Shown: in pieces, positions 40,908-49,270 of the stretch
How positions within the stretch are numbered: the first letter of the stretch is position 1
How the letters are laid out: every line of letters starts with the position of its first letter
Assembly: GCA_964534565.1 (NCBI GenBank)
Contig: CAZHON010000002.1
Coordinates: 234,482-298,481, forward strand
Source: CAZHON01 sp964534565
Lineage (GTDB): Bacteria > Patescibacteriota > Gracilibacteria > Peribacterales > Peribacteraceae
DNA: 64,000 nt
Direction: 5' to 3'
The notes under the pieces: model-generated
What the model was told of the DNA's origin: nothing
What the model saw: the letters and a program-made list of their open reading frames with translations, nothing else
Databases searched by the model: none
Translations under genes and position numbers: made by a program

Positions 40908-43301
40908 ATGAAACTCTCGCTTCAATGGCTTTCAGAGATTGTGACGTGGACGGAGAAAGACTCTCACGCGATTATGGATCGCCTGACACTTTCGAGTGCG
41001 GAAGTGGAAGGAATGGAGATGCAGGGCGAACTCTTGCAACAATGTTGTGTCGGAAAAATCTTGAAGATCAGTCAGCACCCCAATGCCGAACGTTTGAAAT
41101 TGGTAAACGTCGAAACGGACAAAGGAGAAAAGCGTGTCGTGTGTGGCGGAACAAATTTGTATGACGGCATGCTCGTTGCATTCGCGCACGTCGGCGCAAC
41201 GGTCCAGCACGGAGCGGAACGCATGACCCTCGCTCCGATTACGATTCGCGGAGAAATGAGTAACGGCATGTTGTGTGCCGCAGAGGAACTCAACCTGAGT
41301 GATCGATTCCCAAGTACGCCAGAAGAAGGACCGCGCCCCATCATCGACCTCACTCCGCTGGAACTGAAGGTAGGTCAAGATTTGCGTGAGGCACTGGAGC
41401 TGACCGATACGGTTCTCGATGTGAACAACACCGCAATCACGAACCGACCGGACCTGTTCTCGCACCGCGGCTTTGCGTACGAGTGCGTCGCAACGGGGCT
41501 CGCGAAGTGGAAGACCGAGGCAAAGACAAAGAAGATCACGTTCCCAAAGACAGCGTTGCCGTTCGGTCTCAAGACTCCTGCAAAGAAAGCACTCCCCTAT
41601 TACATCGGTTGTGCGATTGACATCGATGCATTGGGGGAAACGCCCGAGTGGATGAAGTTGCACCTCGCCGCTGTCGGCATTCGTTCGATTTCCCTCCCTG
41701 TCGACATCACAAACTTCATCATGGTGGAGTACGGAGCGCCACTGCACTGCTTCGACCGAGAGGACATTCGCGGAGATATCTTGCTTCGCGAAACAGACAA
41801 GGGTGAATCAATCACCACACTCGATGGCGTCACACGAAAGTTGCCAGAAGGCGCGCTCGTGCTTTCGGACGACGAAGGAATTTTCGATCTTGTGAGTGTG
41901 ATGGGAGGATCGCGCACGAGTATGAAAGATGGCTCACGCAAGCTCTATCTACAGGCTCCGGTTCCCGAACCGACGATGATTCGCCGCACGATTGTCGCAA
42001 CAGGTCACCGCACGGACGCTGCAACAATTTTTGAAAAGGGAGTTCCGCCGGTGAATGCCGAAGCGGGCTTCATGCGCGCTTTGGAACTCTTCTTGGAACT
42101 TGTCCCGGGAGCGAAAATTTCCTCCAAGTGCGAGACGTGGGGCACAACCGAACTCAAGCGCACGATCGCTGTTGGCATCGACCGCATCGAGAGCCTGCTC
42201 GGTATTTCGATCCCCGAAAAAACCATTCTCAAGACACTCGAAGATCTTGGCTATGACGTAAAAAAGAAAGCGAAAGAACTCTCGGTCCATGTTCCTGCAT
42301 GGAGAGCGAAGGATGTGACGCGCGAAGAGGACATCATCGACGATATCGGTCGCATCTACGGCTACGAGAAGCTGACGCCAACGATGCCGCTCGCGCCGAT
42401 GGGAATCCCACATCGCGACAATCGCACGAACCGCATGCGTGCCATGCTTGCGGGCCAGGGATTTGCAGAAATTCTCCCTCTCTCGCTTCTCGGTCCTGCC
42501 GATTTGAAGAAATCTGGATTCGATGCAGCGCAGTGTCGCGAATTGCAGAGTCCTCTCACGGAAGAACTCTCCCTTCTTCAGCCAAGCACGCTGCCGGGAC
42601 TCCTCGAACATGCAGAGCGATCTATTTTGCAGAAGACCGAGACACTCAAAACATTCCGCTGCTGCACGGTGTTCGACTTAAAGGGTGAGCACACGGAGTT
42701 TGGAATTCTCTATGCGTGCCGCACGAAGCCGACTCTTCTCACAGACCCTCTCCTCTCCCTCAAGCGCACGCTCACAGAAGCATTCGGTTCACTCGGCTAC
42801 ACACTCTCCGTCACGGCAGCAGCCGAACCTGCACAGTGGGCACACCCGGGACGCCACGCGGACATTTGGTTGGCAGGCGCACACGATTCCCAATCCCGCA
42901 TTGGAACCATTGCCGATGTTCATCCAGACGTCCGAAAGAAATTCGGCCTCGCAGAACGCTCGGCATGCGCACTCCTCAACTGGACTGCGCTCTTGGCCCT
43001 CGTTCCAAAGCGCCACGATCAGACCGCACAAATCGCCGCCTTCCCCGCAATCACGTACGACATCACGGTCGAGCGTACGCACAACGACGCTCTTGCGGAT
43101 CTCTTCGCCAAAACCGAGAAGAGCGATCCACTGCTTGAATCGATGGTGGTGCAGGACTTGTACCAAGACCCCAAGAAAACAGATTCCTACAAGCTCACGC
43201 TTCGCTTCACCTACCGTGCCGCGGACAGAACATTGACCGAAGACGAAGCGAAGAAAGCCCACGAGCTCGTGCTCCAGAAAGGCAACCTTTCGCCTCTATG
43301 A
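40908..43301 (+). CDS. pheT: Phenylalanine-tRNA ligase beta subunit
   Basis: 797 residues, full length. N-terminal MKLSLQWLSEIV; tRNA-binding (OB) domain with KISQHPNAERLKLVNVET and VVCGGTNL; B3/B4 domain with SLPVDITNFIMVEYGAPLHCFD; B5 region with REEDIIDDIGRIYGYEKL; C-terminal ferredoxin-fold anticodon domain (AITYDITVERTHNDALADLF to LTEDEAKKAHELV). Usually follows pheS, but pheS is not next to it here. Translationally coupled by ATGA to a cobalamin adenosyltransferase. Confidence 0.96.
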   Translation: MKLSLQWLSEIVTWTEKDSHAIMDRLTLSSAEVEGMEMQGELLQQCCVGKILKISQHPNAERLKLVNVETDKGEKRVVCGGTNLYDGMLVAFAHVGATVQHGAERMTLAPITIRGEMSNGMLCAAEELNLSDRFPSTPEEGPRPIIDLTPLELKVGQDLREALELTDTVLDVNNTAITNRPDLFSHRGFAYECVATGLAKWKTEAKTKKITFPKTALPFGLKTPAKKALPYYIGCAIDIDALGETPEWMKLHLAAVGIRSISLPVDITNFIMVEYGAPLHCFDREDIRGDILLRETDKGESITTLDGVTRKLPEGALVLSDDEGIFDLVSVMGGSRTSMKDGSRKLYLQAPVPEPTMIRRTIVATGHRTDAATIFEKGVPPVNAEAGFMRALELFLELVPGAKISSKCETWGTTELKRTIAVGIDRIESLLGISIPEKTILKTLEDLGYDVKKKAKELSVHVPAWRAKDVTREEDIIDDIGRIYGYEKLTPTMPLAPMGIPHRDNRTNRMRAMLAGQGFAEILPLSLLGPADLKKSGFDAAQCRELQSPLTEELSLLQPSTLPGLLEHAERSILQKTETLKTFRCCTVFDLKGEHTEFGILYACRTKPTLLTDPLLSLKRTLTEAFGSLGYTLSVTAAAEPAQWAHPGRHADIWLAGAHDSQSRIGTIADVHPDVRKKFGLAERSACALLNWTALLALVPKRHDQTAQIAAFPAITYDITVERTHNDALADLFAKTEKSDPLLESMVVQDLYQDPKKTDSYKLTLRFTYRAADRTLTEDEAKKAHELVLQKGNLSPL

Positions 43302-43843
43302 TCAGCATCGTCACAAAGACAGGCGATCATGGCGACACCGGCTTGGTCGGTGGCATGCGTGTGATGAAGGACGATCCACGTCTGCATGCATACGGAACAG
43401 TTGATGAACTCAATGCACTTCTCGGTGTCGTACTTGCAGAGAAAGACCTCCCCTCTTCGCTGCACTCTCAACTCAACCGCACACAATCGGTTCTGTTCCA
43501 CTTGGGCGCAACGCTCGCCACTCCGAACGTCACCTCCAAGCGCAGCATCACCAAGGCGCACGTGCAGGAGCTAGAGGAGTGGATCAACGCGATGGAATCG
43601 GTCCTCCCTCCCCTCCGACAGTTCATTCTCCCCGGAGGCAGCCGCATTGCCGCAACACTCCACCACGCCCGCACCGTCTGTCGCCGTGCCGAGCGATGGG
43701 TCATTACCCTCAAGGAGACAGAGGACGTGAGCGCCGACGTCCTGATGTACTGCAATCGCCTCAGCGACTACCTCTTTTTGGCAGCCCGAATGGCCAATGT
43801 TTCGGCCGGAATTGAGGAGGAAAAGCTGCAATACGACAATTGA
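43298..43843 (+). CDS. pduO: ATP:cob(I)alamin adenosyltransferase, PduO type
   Basis: 181 residues. Attaches the adenosyl group of ATP to reduced cobalamin. Starts ISIVTKTGDHGDTGLVGG (ATP-binding Thr-Lys-x-Gly-Asp), then YGTVDELNALLG, FILPGGSRIAATLHHARTVCRRAER and NRLSDYLFLAARMAN: the complete PduO/MMAB pattern. ATG 43298 overlaps the pheT stop. Implies that the cell uses adenosylcobalamin, perhaps for a class II ribonucleotide reductase; no B12 enzyme is in the window. Confidence 0.93.
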   Translation: MISIVTKTGDHGDTGLVGGMRVMKDDPRLHAYGTVDELNALLGVVLAEKDLPSSLHSQLNRTQSVLFHLGATLATPNVTSKRSITKAHVQELEEWINAMESVLPPLRQFILPGGSRIAATLHHARTVCRRAERWVITLKETEDVSADVLMYCNRLSDYLFLAARMANVSAGIEEEKLQYDN

Positions 43844-43898
43844 GCATTCGATTCGGCCAAAATCCTCTCAAAATGGCTAAAAGAAAGGACATCTAAAC

Positions 43899-43926
43899 TT
43901 GACGCGGGCTAAAAACCCCCTAAGAT
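43899..43926 (+). promoter_or_regulatory. Promoter of rpmH: TTGACG-16-TAAGAT
   Basis: -35 TTGACG (43899-43904), 16-bp spacer, -10 TAAGAT (43921-43926). Same hexamers and spacing as the upstream rrn promoter at 62407-62434. Predicted leader ~27 bases. Confidence 0.7.
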
Positions 43927-43959
43927 CCTTCGGCTTTCCAGTGATTCCCCAATTTTCTC

Positions 43960-44106
43960 GTGTTAGGAAAACTCAAATGGCGTCGGCGTATGCGTAAGCA
44001 CGGCTTCCTAGAGCGCTCTGCGACTCGGGACGGTCGCAAGGTATTGGCTCGTCGCCGCACTCTCGGCCGCAAGCGCGTCGTGGTGCAGCGAAAAGTGAGA
44101 AGTTAA
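43960..44106 (+). CDS. rpmH: Ribosomal protein bL34
   Basis: 48 residues from GTG 43960. The core RRRMRKHGFLERSATRDGRK and VLARRRTLGRKRVVV is unmistakable L34. The usual N-terminal MKRTFQPS is replaced by VLGKLKW; an in-frame TGA at 43942 limits upstream extension, so GTG 43960 is the only good start. A strong two-element promoter precedes it. The canonical partners rnpA and yidC do not follow; a small membrane protein and an M16 peptidase do. Confidence 0.9.
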   Translation: MLGKLKWRRRMRKHGFLERSATRDGRKVLARRRTLGRKRVVVQRKVRS

Positions 44107-44132
44107 GTGTGGCCTTCTGGCTCCGCTCGCAC

Positions 44133-44138
44133 TATCCT
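44133..44138 (+). promoter_or_regulatory. -10 box TATCCT, leaderless promoter of the 44145 gene
   Basis: TATCCT ends 6 bases before GTG 44145 and decides that start over the in-frame GTG 44109. Confidence 0.5.
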
Positions 44139-44144
44139 TGTTTC

Positions 44145-44447
44145 GTGTTGCGATTTCTTCATACGCTTTCGGCTTGGCTGTTCTACATTCTCGCAGGCAG
44201 CTTCTTTGTCGCGTACCTCCTCTTGGCACAGAAAATCGGTGAGGCATCGGTGCCCCTGTGGTGGATGCGCGTGATGGATGGCCCCTTGGCCGTCAGTGCA
44301 ATTTTGTATGGTGTCACAAGTTTGCTCCGCAGTGTCATCGATCCTGCCCGTCCATCGTGGACACTCCTGTGGAGTGTTGTTGTCCCGGCGCTCGTTCTCA
44401 TTGCTGCAATCTTGATCGCAAACTTCGGTTTCCTCCTCCAATCCTAA
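44145..44447 (+). CDS. Small three-helix membrane protein, unknown
   Basis: 100 residues from GTG 44145. Three hydrophobic helices (residues ~7-27, ~45-60, ~73-96) separated by short loops, the middle one with PLWWMRVMDGP. I know no family. It ends directly at the ATG of the M16 peptidase gene, so the two share a transcript. It occupies the place where rnpA normally follows rpmH, but has none of the basic RNase P protein motifs. Confidence 0.65.
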   Translation: MLRFLHTLSAWLFYILAGSFFVAYLLLAQKIGEASVPLWWMRVMDGPLAVSAILYGVTSLLRSVIDPARPSWTLLWSVVVPALVLIAAILIANFGFLLQS

Positions 44448-45716
44448 ATGTACATCCGCTCCTCTCTCGCTTCCGGCCTTCCGATTCTCACGGTCCCCGG
44501 TGAGAGCACTCAATCCGTCACGGTGATGGTTTTTGCCGGTGCAGGTTCGCGCTACGAAACGAACAAGGAACGCGGCATCAGCCACTTCTTGGAACACATG
44601 TTCTTCAAGGGCGGCAAGAAGTACAAGAATACGAAAGAGGTGAGCATGGCGATCGACGGCGTCGGTGGAGAATTCAACGCATTCACCGGAAAGGAATACG
44701 CAGGCTACTACGTAAAGGTTGCCGCAGCACAGACGGAACTCGCATGCGAAGTCTTAAGCGACATGCTTATCCATGCAACGTTCCCGGAGGACGAAATTAA
44801 CAAGGAGCGAGGTGTAATCATTGAAGAAGAGCGCATGTACCAAGACACTCCGATGTACCGCGCAGGATGGGATTTTGAGGAACTCCTCTTGGGCGATCAC
44901 CCACTCGGTTGGGACACAATCGGAACGGAAGATGTGATCAATAGCGTGAAGCAGGCAGACTTCCAGAAGCACAAAGACCTTCTCTACACACCCGATAACC
45001 TCGTCCTCACATTCGCAGGAAAAGTGAGTGGAGAACAAACGGAAGCGCTCGCTCAAAAATTCTTTTCAAAGATCTCCGGCAAGAAAGGCCGCGAGTACGA
45101 ACCATTCAAAACGTACGACCAGAAGAAAGTATTCCTCCGCAACAAAGCGACGGAACAGGCGCACTTGGTGCTCGGTGTCCCGGGTGTCAGCGCGCTCGAC
45201 AAGGACCACTTCACCATGAAACTTCTCTCGATCATCCTCGGCGGCAACATGAGCTCTCGCATGTTCCTTCGCATTCGCGAGGCTCGTGGACTCTGTTACT
45301 ACATCTCCACCGAAACCGACAGTTACCTCGACGCAGGGGCTCTTACCACACGCGCAGGAGTCGACCAATCGCGCTTGGAAGAGGCAATCACGGCGATCTC
45401 GACGGAATACGCCTTGGCCGCGAAAGACGGTGTTACAAGCGAAGAATTGCACCATGCGAAGGAGTACCTGAAGGGTCGCGTCACGCTCTCGCTCGAAGAC
45501 AGCGAAGAGCAGGCACACTTCATCGGCAAACAGATGCTCCTCTACCCCGAGGTACGCGATGTACCCGAGTACTTTGCGCAAATTGACGCCGTCACGCTCG
45601 ACCGTGTGAACGCGCTGGCAAAGCACCTCCTCACCGCAGATCAAATGCGCCTCGTCGTGATTGGCAAAGAGGACCGTGAGGAGAAGTTGAAGGAGTGGAT
45701 GTTGAGAGGGTTCTAG
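44448..45716 (+). CDS. M16-family zinc peptidase (processing-peptidase-like)
   Basis: 422 residues. GISHFLEHMFFKG carries the inverted zinc motif HxxEH (residues ~46-50), and the downstream third-ligand Glu is in the INKERGVIIEEERM stretch. The second half (GGNMSSRMFLRIREARGLCY) is the inactive partner-like domain with the R/Y substrate motif. Resembles PqqL/YmxG/processing-peptidase proteins. Cytoplasmic by absence of a signal peptide. Starts at the base after the previous stop. Confidence 0.93.
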   Translation: MYIRSSLASGLPILTVPGESTQSVTVMVFAGAGSRYETNKERGISHFLEHMFFKGGKKYKNTKEVSMAIDGVGGEFNAFTGKEYAGYYVKVAAAQTELACEVLSDMLIHATFPEDEINKERGVIIEEERMYQDTPMYRAGWDFEELLLGDHPLGWDTIGTEDVINSVKQADFQKHKDLLYTPDNLVLTFAGKVSGEQTEALAQKFFSKISGKKGREYEPFKTYDQKKVFLRNKATEQAHLVLGVPGVSALDKDHFTMKLLSIILGGNMSSRMFLRIREARGLCYYISTETDSYLDAGALTTRAGVDQSRLEEAITAISTEYALAAKDGVTSEELHHAKEYLKGRVTLSLEDSEEQAHFIGKQMLLYPEVRDVPEYFAQIDAVTLDRVNALAKHLLTADQMRLVVIGKEDREEKLKEWMLRGF

Positions 45717-45754
45717 GAGTAGCATCTGCCTCCAATCTTCTTTCCATCTTTTGT

Positions 45755-46147
45755 ATGAAAGGGACTGCTCGTGCGAAGGAAATTGCAGCAAAGATTATCA
45801 AAGAAAATGCGAATCAAATCGTCGTAAGCGAAAAGGCAGTCCACATCCATCACGTCCGAGATGTCATGGTTCAACAATTGGCAGCAGCCTTGTTAGTCGA
45901 ACCGGTGTCCGTGACAGATGTTGCATCTGATCTTACGGATGAATTGTGCGATCTAGCGCTCTCCCGATGTTTCACTGTAACAAGTTTCCCGGATGACTAT
46001 AGAAAAGAAAAAGAAGGCGCAGTATTCATTTCTGCAGATGATGTCCACCTTCGTGTCATGACATTGGTACTTGAAGCGATTGATCAGGCTCAAATTCTAA
46101 AAACCAATCCTGCTAAGCCGCTTATTTCAACTGCTGCAACGCGCTGA
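45755..46147 (+). CDS. Hypothetical protein, unknown
   Basis: 130 residues from ATG 45755. It has no membrane helix or signal and no motif I recognise; an even alpha/beta mix with GTARAKEIAAKIIKENANQI at the N-terminus. The gene looks more A+T-rich than its neighbours, particularly in the first half, so it may be an acquired gene. A TAGCAT hexamer at 45719-45724, just past the peptidase stop, could start a ~25-base leader. The end overlaps the convergent TMTC-like gene by 26 bp. Confidence 0.6.
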   Translation: MKGTARAKEIAAKIIKENANQIVVSEKAVHIHHVRDVMVQQLAAALLVEPVSVTDVASDLTDELCDLALSRCFTVTSFPDDYRKEKEGAVFISADDVHLRVMTLVLEAIDQAQILKTNPAKPLISTAATR

Positions 46148-48026
46148 TCGCCGTCTTATTTGCTGGATCAATTTTCAAAATCGCTCGGAATTGGGCACGC
46201 GCTCCCTCAAGGTCGCCCTGCTTTGCGAGAATAATTCCAACGTTAATGCGAGCAGCGACAGAGGAAGGGTCGAGAGCAATGGACTGCTTGTACGCTGCAA
46301 CCGCTTCGTCCAAACGACCCAACTTCGTAAGGACAATCCCAAGGTTGTAGTGGGCCTGCGGGTAGAACGGATTGATCGCGAGCGCAGCGTGGTATTGCTC
46401 GACCGCCTCATCCAACTTCCCTTCAGCAAACAGGAGTGCGCCGAGGTCGAGCTCGATGGCCTCCATGGTGTCGCGTGTGGATTTGAAGGAAATGGCTGCC
46501 CGGTACTCGGCTTCTGCACCCGCCAAATCCCCCATTTTCTGCTTCACGAGGGCGAGACCAAAATGTGCCTCGGGGCTTTTCGGATCGAGCGACAGCGCCT
46601 GACTGTAGGCGGTTTGGGCATCGGTCATATTGTTCTGGAGTCGATAGACCGCCCCCAGGTTGCTCCACGTCTTTGGATGAGGACGAATGGCGATCGCTTT
46701 CTTGCAAAGCTCGATGGCGGAAGCCAAATCATTCTCCAGGCGCTTTGTGTTGCAGAGGTTGTTGTACGCAACGTGCGATGCATCTGGGTATTCCTCAATC
46801 ACATTCTGAAACAGGGTTTCCGTCGTGCTCCATGTTTGACCCTGGCGAAAGCTGAGCACACTGAGGATTGCGATGATGAGCGCTGTAACAACGGTGAACA
46901 ACTTCGTTCGAAGCACCGGCCAACGTCGTGCTGCAGCGTCACAGAGAAGATCGAGAATGCACGCAATAAAAAAGAAGACGGCGATCGATGGAAGGTACGC
47001 GTAGCGGTCGGATGCAAAGTACACATCCATCTCACTCTTCGTTCCGACATTGAAGTACGTCGGAAGTAATGTACCGATATACCAGAACACGCTCACAGCG
47101 ACGAAGCGTGCTCGATTCCACAGCAGTATCCCAAGCACTACAAGGGCCGTGAGGAACAAAACGGAGAGAAGAAATTCCGGCGATGCCAGCTGCGCCTGGC
47201 CACTGTAGGGATACAGAACGGAGAAATGTTCCGGCCACACGATCTGCCTGAGGTAGAACACCGTACTTTTGGCTGCCATAAACAGACGCAGCGCCCACGA
47301 TGTTTGCGCCACGAGCGCCTCTTTCCCCACGAATGCCACAATGGTCAGAACACCGCTGAGAACGAAATAGGGAGAGAGCCGACGGATGAGCCCGCCATCA
47401 AACGATCGACCTTGGAACAGCAGAATCAATACGAGCACCCCGGGGATCGTTGCCACCATCACCTTCGACAGAAGTCCGCACAGGAAGAGAGCCACGCTGA
47501 ACCCATACATCTTTCTGCTTCCCGACTCTTCCGCAGAAAGAAATGCGAGCAACGAAGAAAGTGAGAAGAAGAGGGAGAGGAGATCTTTGCGTCCACTGAC
47601 CCATGCGACCGCTTCGGTATTGAGCGGGTGGATTGCAAACAGCAGCGCCACCAACACGGCAACCCGCATGCGTCCCGTGATGCGTTCGATCAACAGGAGC
47701 AACAGTGCCGCGTTGCCTGCATGAAGCAGAAGATTGGTGAAGTGGTAGATGAATGGATGAATACCCCCAAGCAGGTAATCGATCTGGTAACTGAAGAACG
47801 TGAGAGGGATGTAGAGCTCGGGGTCAAAATGCGTGAAAATCCAGGCCAACGTGGAGGGGGTGATCGCCCGAATGGCCGGGTTTTCGTATACGAGCATCCC
47901 GTCGTCCCAGCGAACAAAATCAAAACCCAACACTTGGGCGTACACAGCGCAACAAAGCGCAAAAACGCCGCCCATTGCAAGGAACAATTGCGTACGGGTT
48001 GCCTGTGACGATTCGGCCTTATGCAT
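46122..48026 (-). CDS. TMTC-like membrane protein with C-terminal TPRs (paralogue 2)
   Basis: 634 residues: ten or so membrane helices (to residue ~405), then about six tetratricopeptide repeats. FDFVRWDDGMLVYENPAI is the acidic first-loop motif and HAGNAALLLLLIERI with HPLNTEAVAWVSGRKDLL match paralogue 1 at 36944-38551 almost position for position. Probable O-glycosyltransferase of the TMTC type. ATG 48026 is chosen over GTG 48035 because TAGAGT ends 7 bases before it and covers the GTG. Confidence 0.82.
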   Translation of the reverse strand: MHKAESSQATRTQLFLAMGGVFALCCAVYAQVLGFDFVRWDDGMLVYENPAIRAITPSTLAWIFTHFDPELYIPLTFFSYQIDYLLGGIHPFIYHFTNLLLHAGNAALLLLLIERITGRMRVAVLVALLFAIHPLNTEAVAWVSGRKDLLSLFFSLSSLLAFLSAEESGSRKMYGFSVALFLCGLLSKVMVATIPGVLVLILLFQGRSFDGGLIRRLSPYFVLSGVLTIVAFVGKEALVAQTSWALRLFMAAKSTVFYLRQIVWPEHFSVLYPYSGQAQLASPEFLLSVLFLTALVVLGILLWNRARFVAVSVFWYIGTLLPTYFNVGTKSEMDVYFASDRYAYLPSIAVFFFIACILDLLCDAAARRWPVLRTKLFTVVTALIIAILSVLSFRQGQTWSTTETLFQNVIEEYPDASHVAYNNLCNTKRLENDLASAIELCKKAIAIRPHPKTWSNLGAVYRLQNNMTDAQTAYSQALSLDPKSPEAHFGLALVKQKMGDLAGAEAEYRAAISFKSTRDTMEAIELDLGALLFAEGKLDEAVEQYHAALAINPFYPQAHYNLGIVLTKLGRLDEAVAAYKQSIALDPSSVAARINVGIILAKQGDLEGARAQFRAILKIDPANKTAISALQQLK

Positions 48027-48033
48027 CTGCCCC

Positions 48034-48039
48034 ACTCTA
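48034..48039 (-). promoter_or_regulatory. -10 box TAGAGT, leaderless promoter of the 48026 gene
   Basis: TAGAGT on the minus strand ends 7 bases before ATG 48026. Confidence 0.52.
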
Positions 48040-48085
48040 CGATCTTTCGTTCAAGTCCGAAACGAGCAAATTTTTACAAAACCTG

Positions 48086-48091
48086 TATACT
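48086..48091 (+). promoter_or_regulatory. -10 box TATACT upstream of the 48121 gene
   Basis: TATACT lies 29 bases before ATG 48121, implying a short C/T-rich leader without a Shine-Dalgarno sequence. Confidence 0.5.
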
Positions 48092-48120
48092 CGGGCCTCG
48101 TATCAATCACTCTTTTTTCT

Positions 48121-48711
48121 ATGAACACTCGCCTCATTTCCGCAGCCATTGCCGCAAGTTTGTTTGCGGGCTCCGCTTCTGCATTCGCAGCAACGGACCA
48201 CACTCCTGACTTCCCTATTCCAAGCTCCTGCAAGCAGAGCACAACGTCCGCCACGACGAAAAACAAGTGCTTCGCAGATATGCAGAAGCAGTGGACACTG
48301 CAGGCACGTGAATTCACACGCAAGCAAGCAGCTGAAATGAAAGAGTGGAGAATCGCCAACCCTCAGGTGATTAGCGAAGAGTGGACGAAGGCCAACATCG
48401 CTTTCTCCGAAAAAATGAAGAATCAGGCGCTTGAATTCCGCAACCAGCAGAAGGAAGACCGAAAGGTATTCTTCGACGCATTCAAGGAATCTGTCGCTTC
48501 CCCGGACCCACACCTCACGTCCTCCGGCAAACAGCCGATGTACCCAGGCCAGGAAGAGTGCTTCGTGAAGTACCAAGAGCAGCAGAACCTGCCTGATTGG
48601 CTCCAATTGTGTCTCCGCAAAGCAAACATCGAGTATCGCCTCAGTTTGCGCGAAAAGGCACGTTTGAACGGAGGTTCCTCCTCTTCATCGTCATCGTCCG
48701 TGGCCAACTAA
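48121..48711 (+). CDS. Secreted coiled-coil protein with poly-Ser tail, unknown
   Basis: 196 residues. A clear signal peptide (MNTRLISAAIAASLFAGSAS, cut likely after AFA at residue ~23), then a charged helical region with long runs likely to form coiled coil (WTLQAREFTRKQAAEMKEWR), two Cys pairs, and a C-terminal run of eight Ser before VAN. Poly-Ser tails in secreted proteins can be linkers or glycosylation acceptors; with two TMTC-like proteins encoded nearby the latter is tempting but unproven. The open frame extends upstream, but only ATG 48121 gives the signal peptide. Confidence 0.72.
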   Translation: MNTRLISAAIAASLFAGSASAFAATDHTPDFPIPSSCKQSTTSATTKNKCFADMQKQWTLQAREFTRKQAAEMKEWRIANPQVISEEWTKANIAFSEKMKNQALEFRNQQKEDRKVFFDAFKESVASPDPHLTSSGKQPMYPGQEECFVKYQEQQNLPDWLQLCLRKANIEYRLSLREKARLNGGSSSSSSSSVAN

Positions 48712-48713
48712 GG

Positions 48714-48742
48714 TTGTCAGGAAGCCATTCTTTGCCTACTAT
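48714..48742 (+). promoter_or_regulatory. Promoter of ndk: TTGTCA-17-TACTAT
   Basis: -35 TTGTCA (48714-48719), 17-bp spacer, -10 TACTAT (48737-48742). Predicted leader ~48 bases. Confidence 0.65.
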
Positions 48743-48796
48743 GCGCCCGCTTGCCGCAAAAGCGAGCGATCTATTCCGCACTTTTCCTCCTCTCCC

Positions 48797-49216
48797 ATGG
48801 AACGCACTCTCATCCTCTTAAAGCCAGACGCAGTCACAAAGAAAGTTTGCGGCAAAGTCATCTCCCGCTTCGAAGAAGCAGGATTCACGATCCGCGGATG
48901 CAAGATGATGCATCTCTCTCCAGAGATCTTGAAAGACCACTACGCTCACATTGCAGACAAGCCGTTCTACCCAGATGTCGAAAACTTCATGCGTTCCGCT
49001 CCTGTCATTGCTCTCGTGCTCGAGGCTGATGATGTGATCGCAAAAATGCGCGACATGCTCGGTGTCACAGACAGCCGCAAGGCAGCCCCTGGAACGATCC
49101 GCGCAGAGTTCGGTGTCGACATGATGGTGAACATCGCTCACGCATCGGACGGCGCTGAAGCAGCAAACGCAGAAGTGAAGCGCTTCTTCTCAGAAGACGA
49201 ACTCTTCAACTACTAA
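48797..49216 (+). CDS. ndk: Nucleoside diphosphate kinase
   Basis: 139 residues. Transfers the terminal phosphate between nucleoside tri- and diphosphates through a phospho-His. MERTLILLKPDAVTKK (start), the nucleotide-site region KMRDMLGVTDSRKAAPGTIR and NIAHASDGAEAA with the catalytic His in its conserved NxxHASD setting are all intact. Single gene with a two-element promoter and its own terminator. Confidence 0.97.
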   Translation: MERTLILLKPDAVTKKVCGKVISRFEEAGFTIRGCKMMHLSPEILKDHYAHIADKPFYPDVENFMRSAPVIALVLEADDVIAKMRDMLGVTDSRKAAPGTIRAEFGVDMMVNIAHASDGAEAANAEVKRFFSEDELFNY

Positions 49217-49239
49217 ATCTATTTTCAGCAATGACATTC

Positions 49240-49265
49240 AAGAATCCGGAAACGGATTCTTTTTT
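49240..49265 (+). terminator. Intrinsic terminator of ndk
   Basis: Perfect 9-bp stem AAGAATCCG/CGGATTCTT closed by a GAAA tetraloop, then a T run (49260-49265). Confidence 0.88.
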
Positions 49266-49270
49266 GATGC

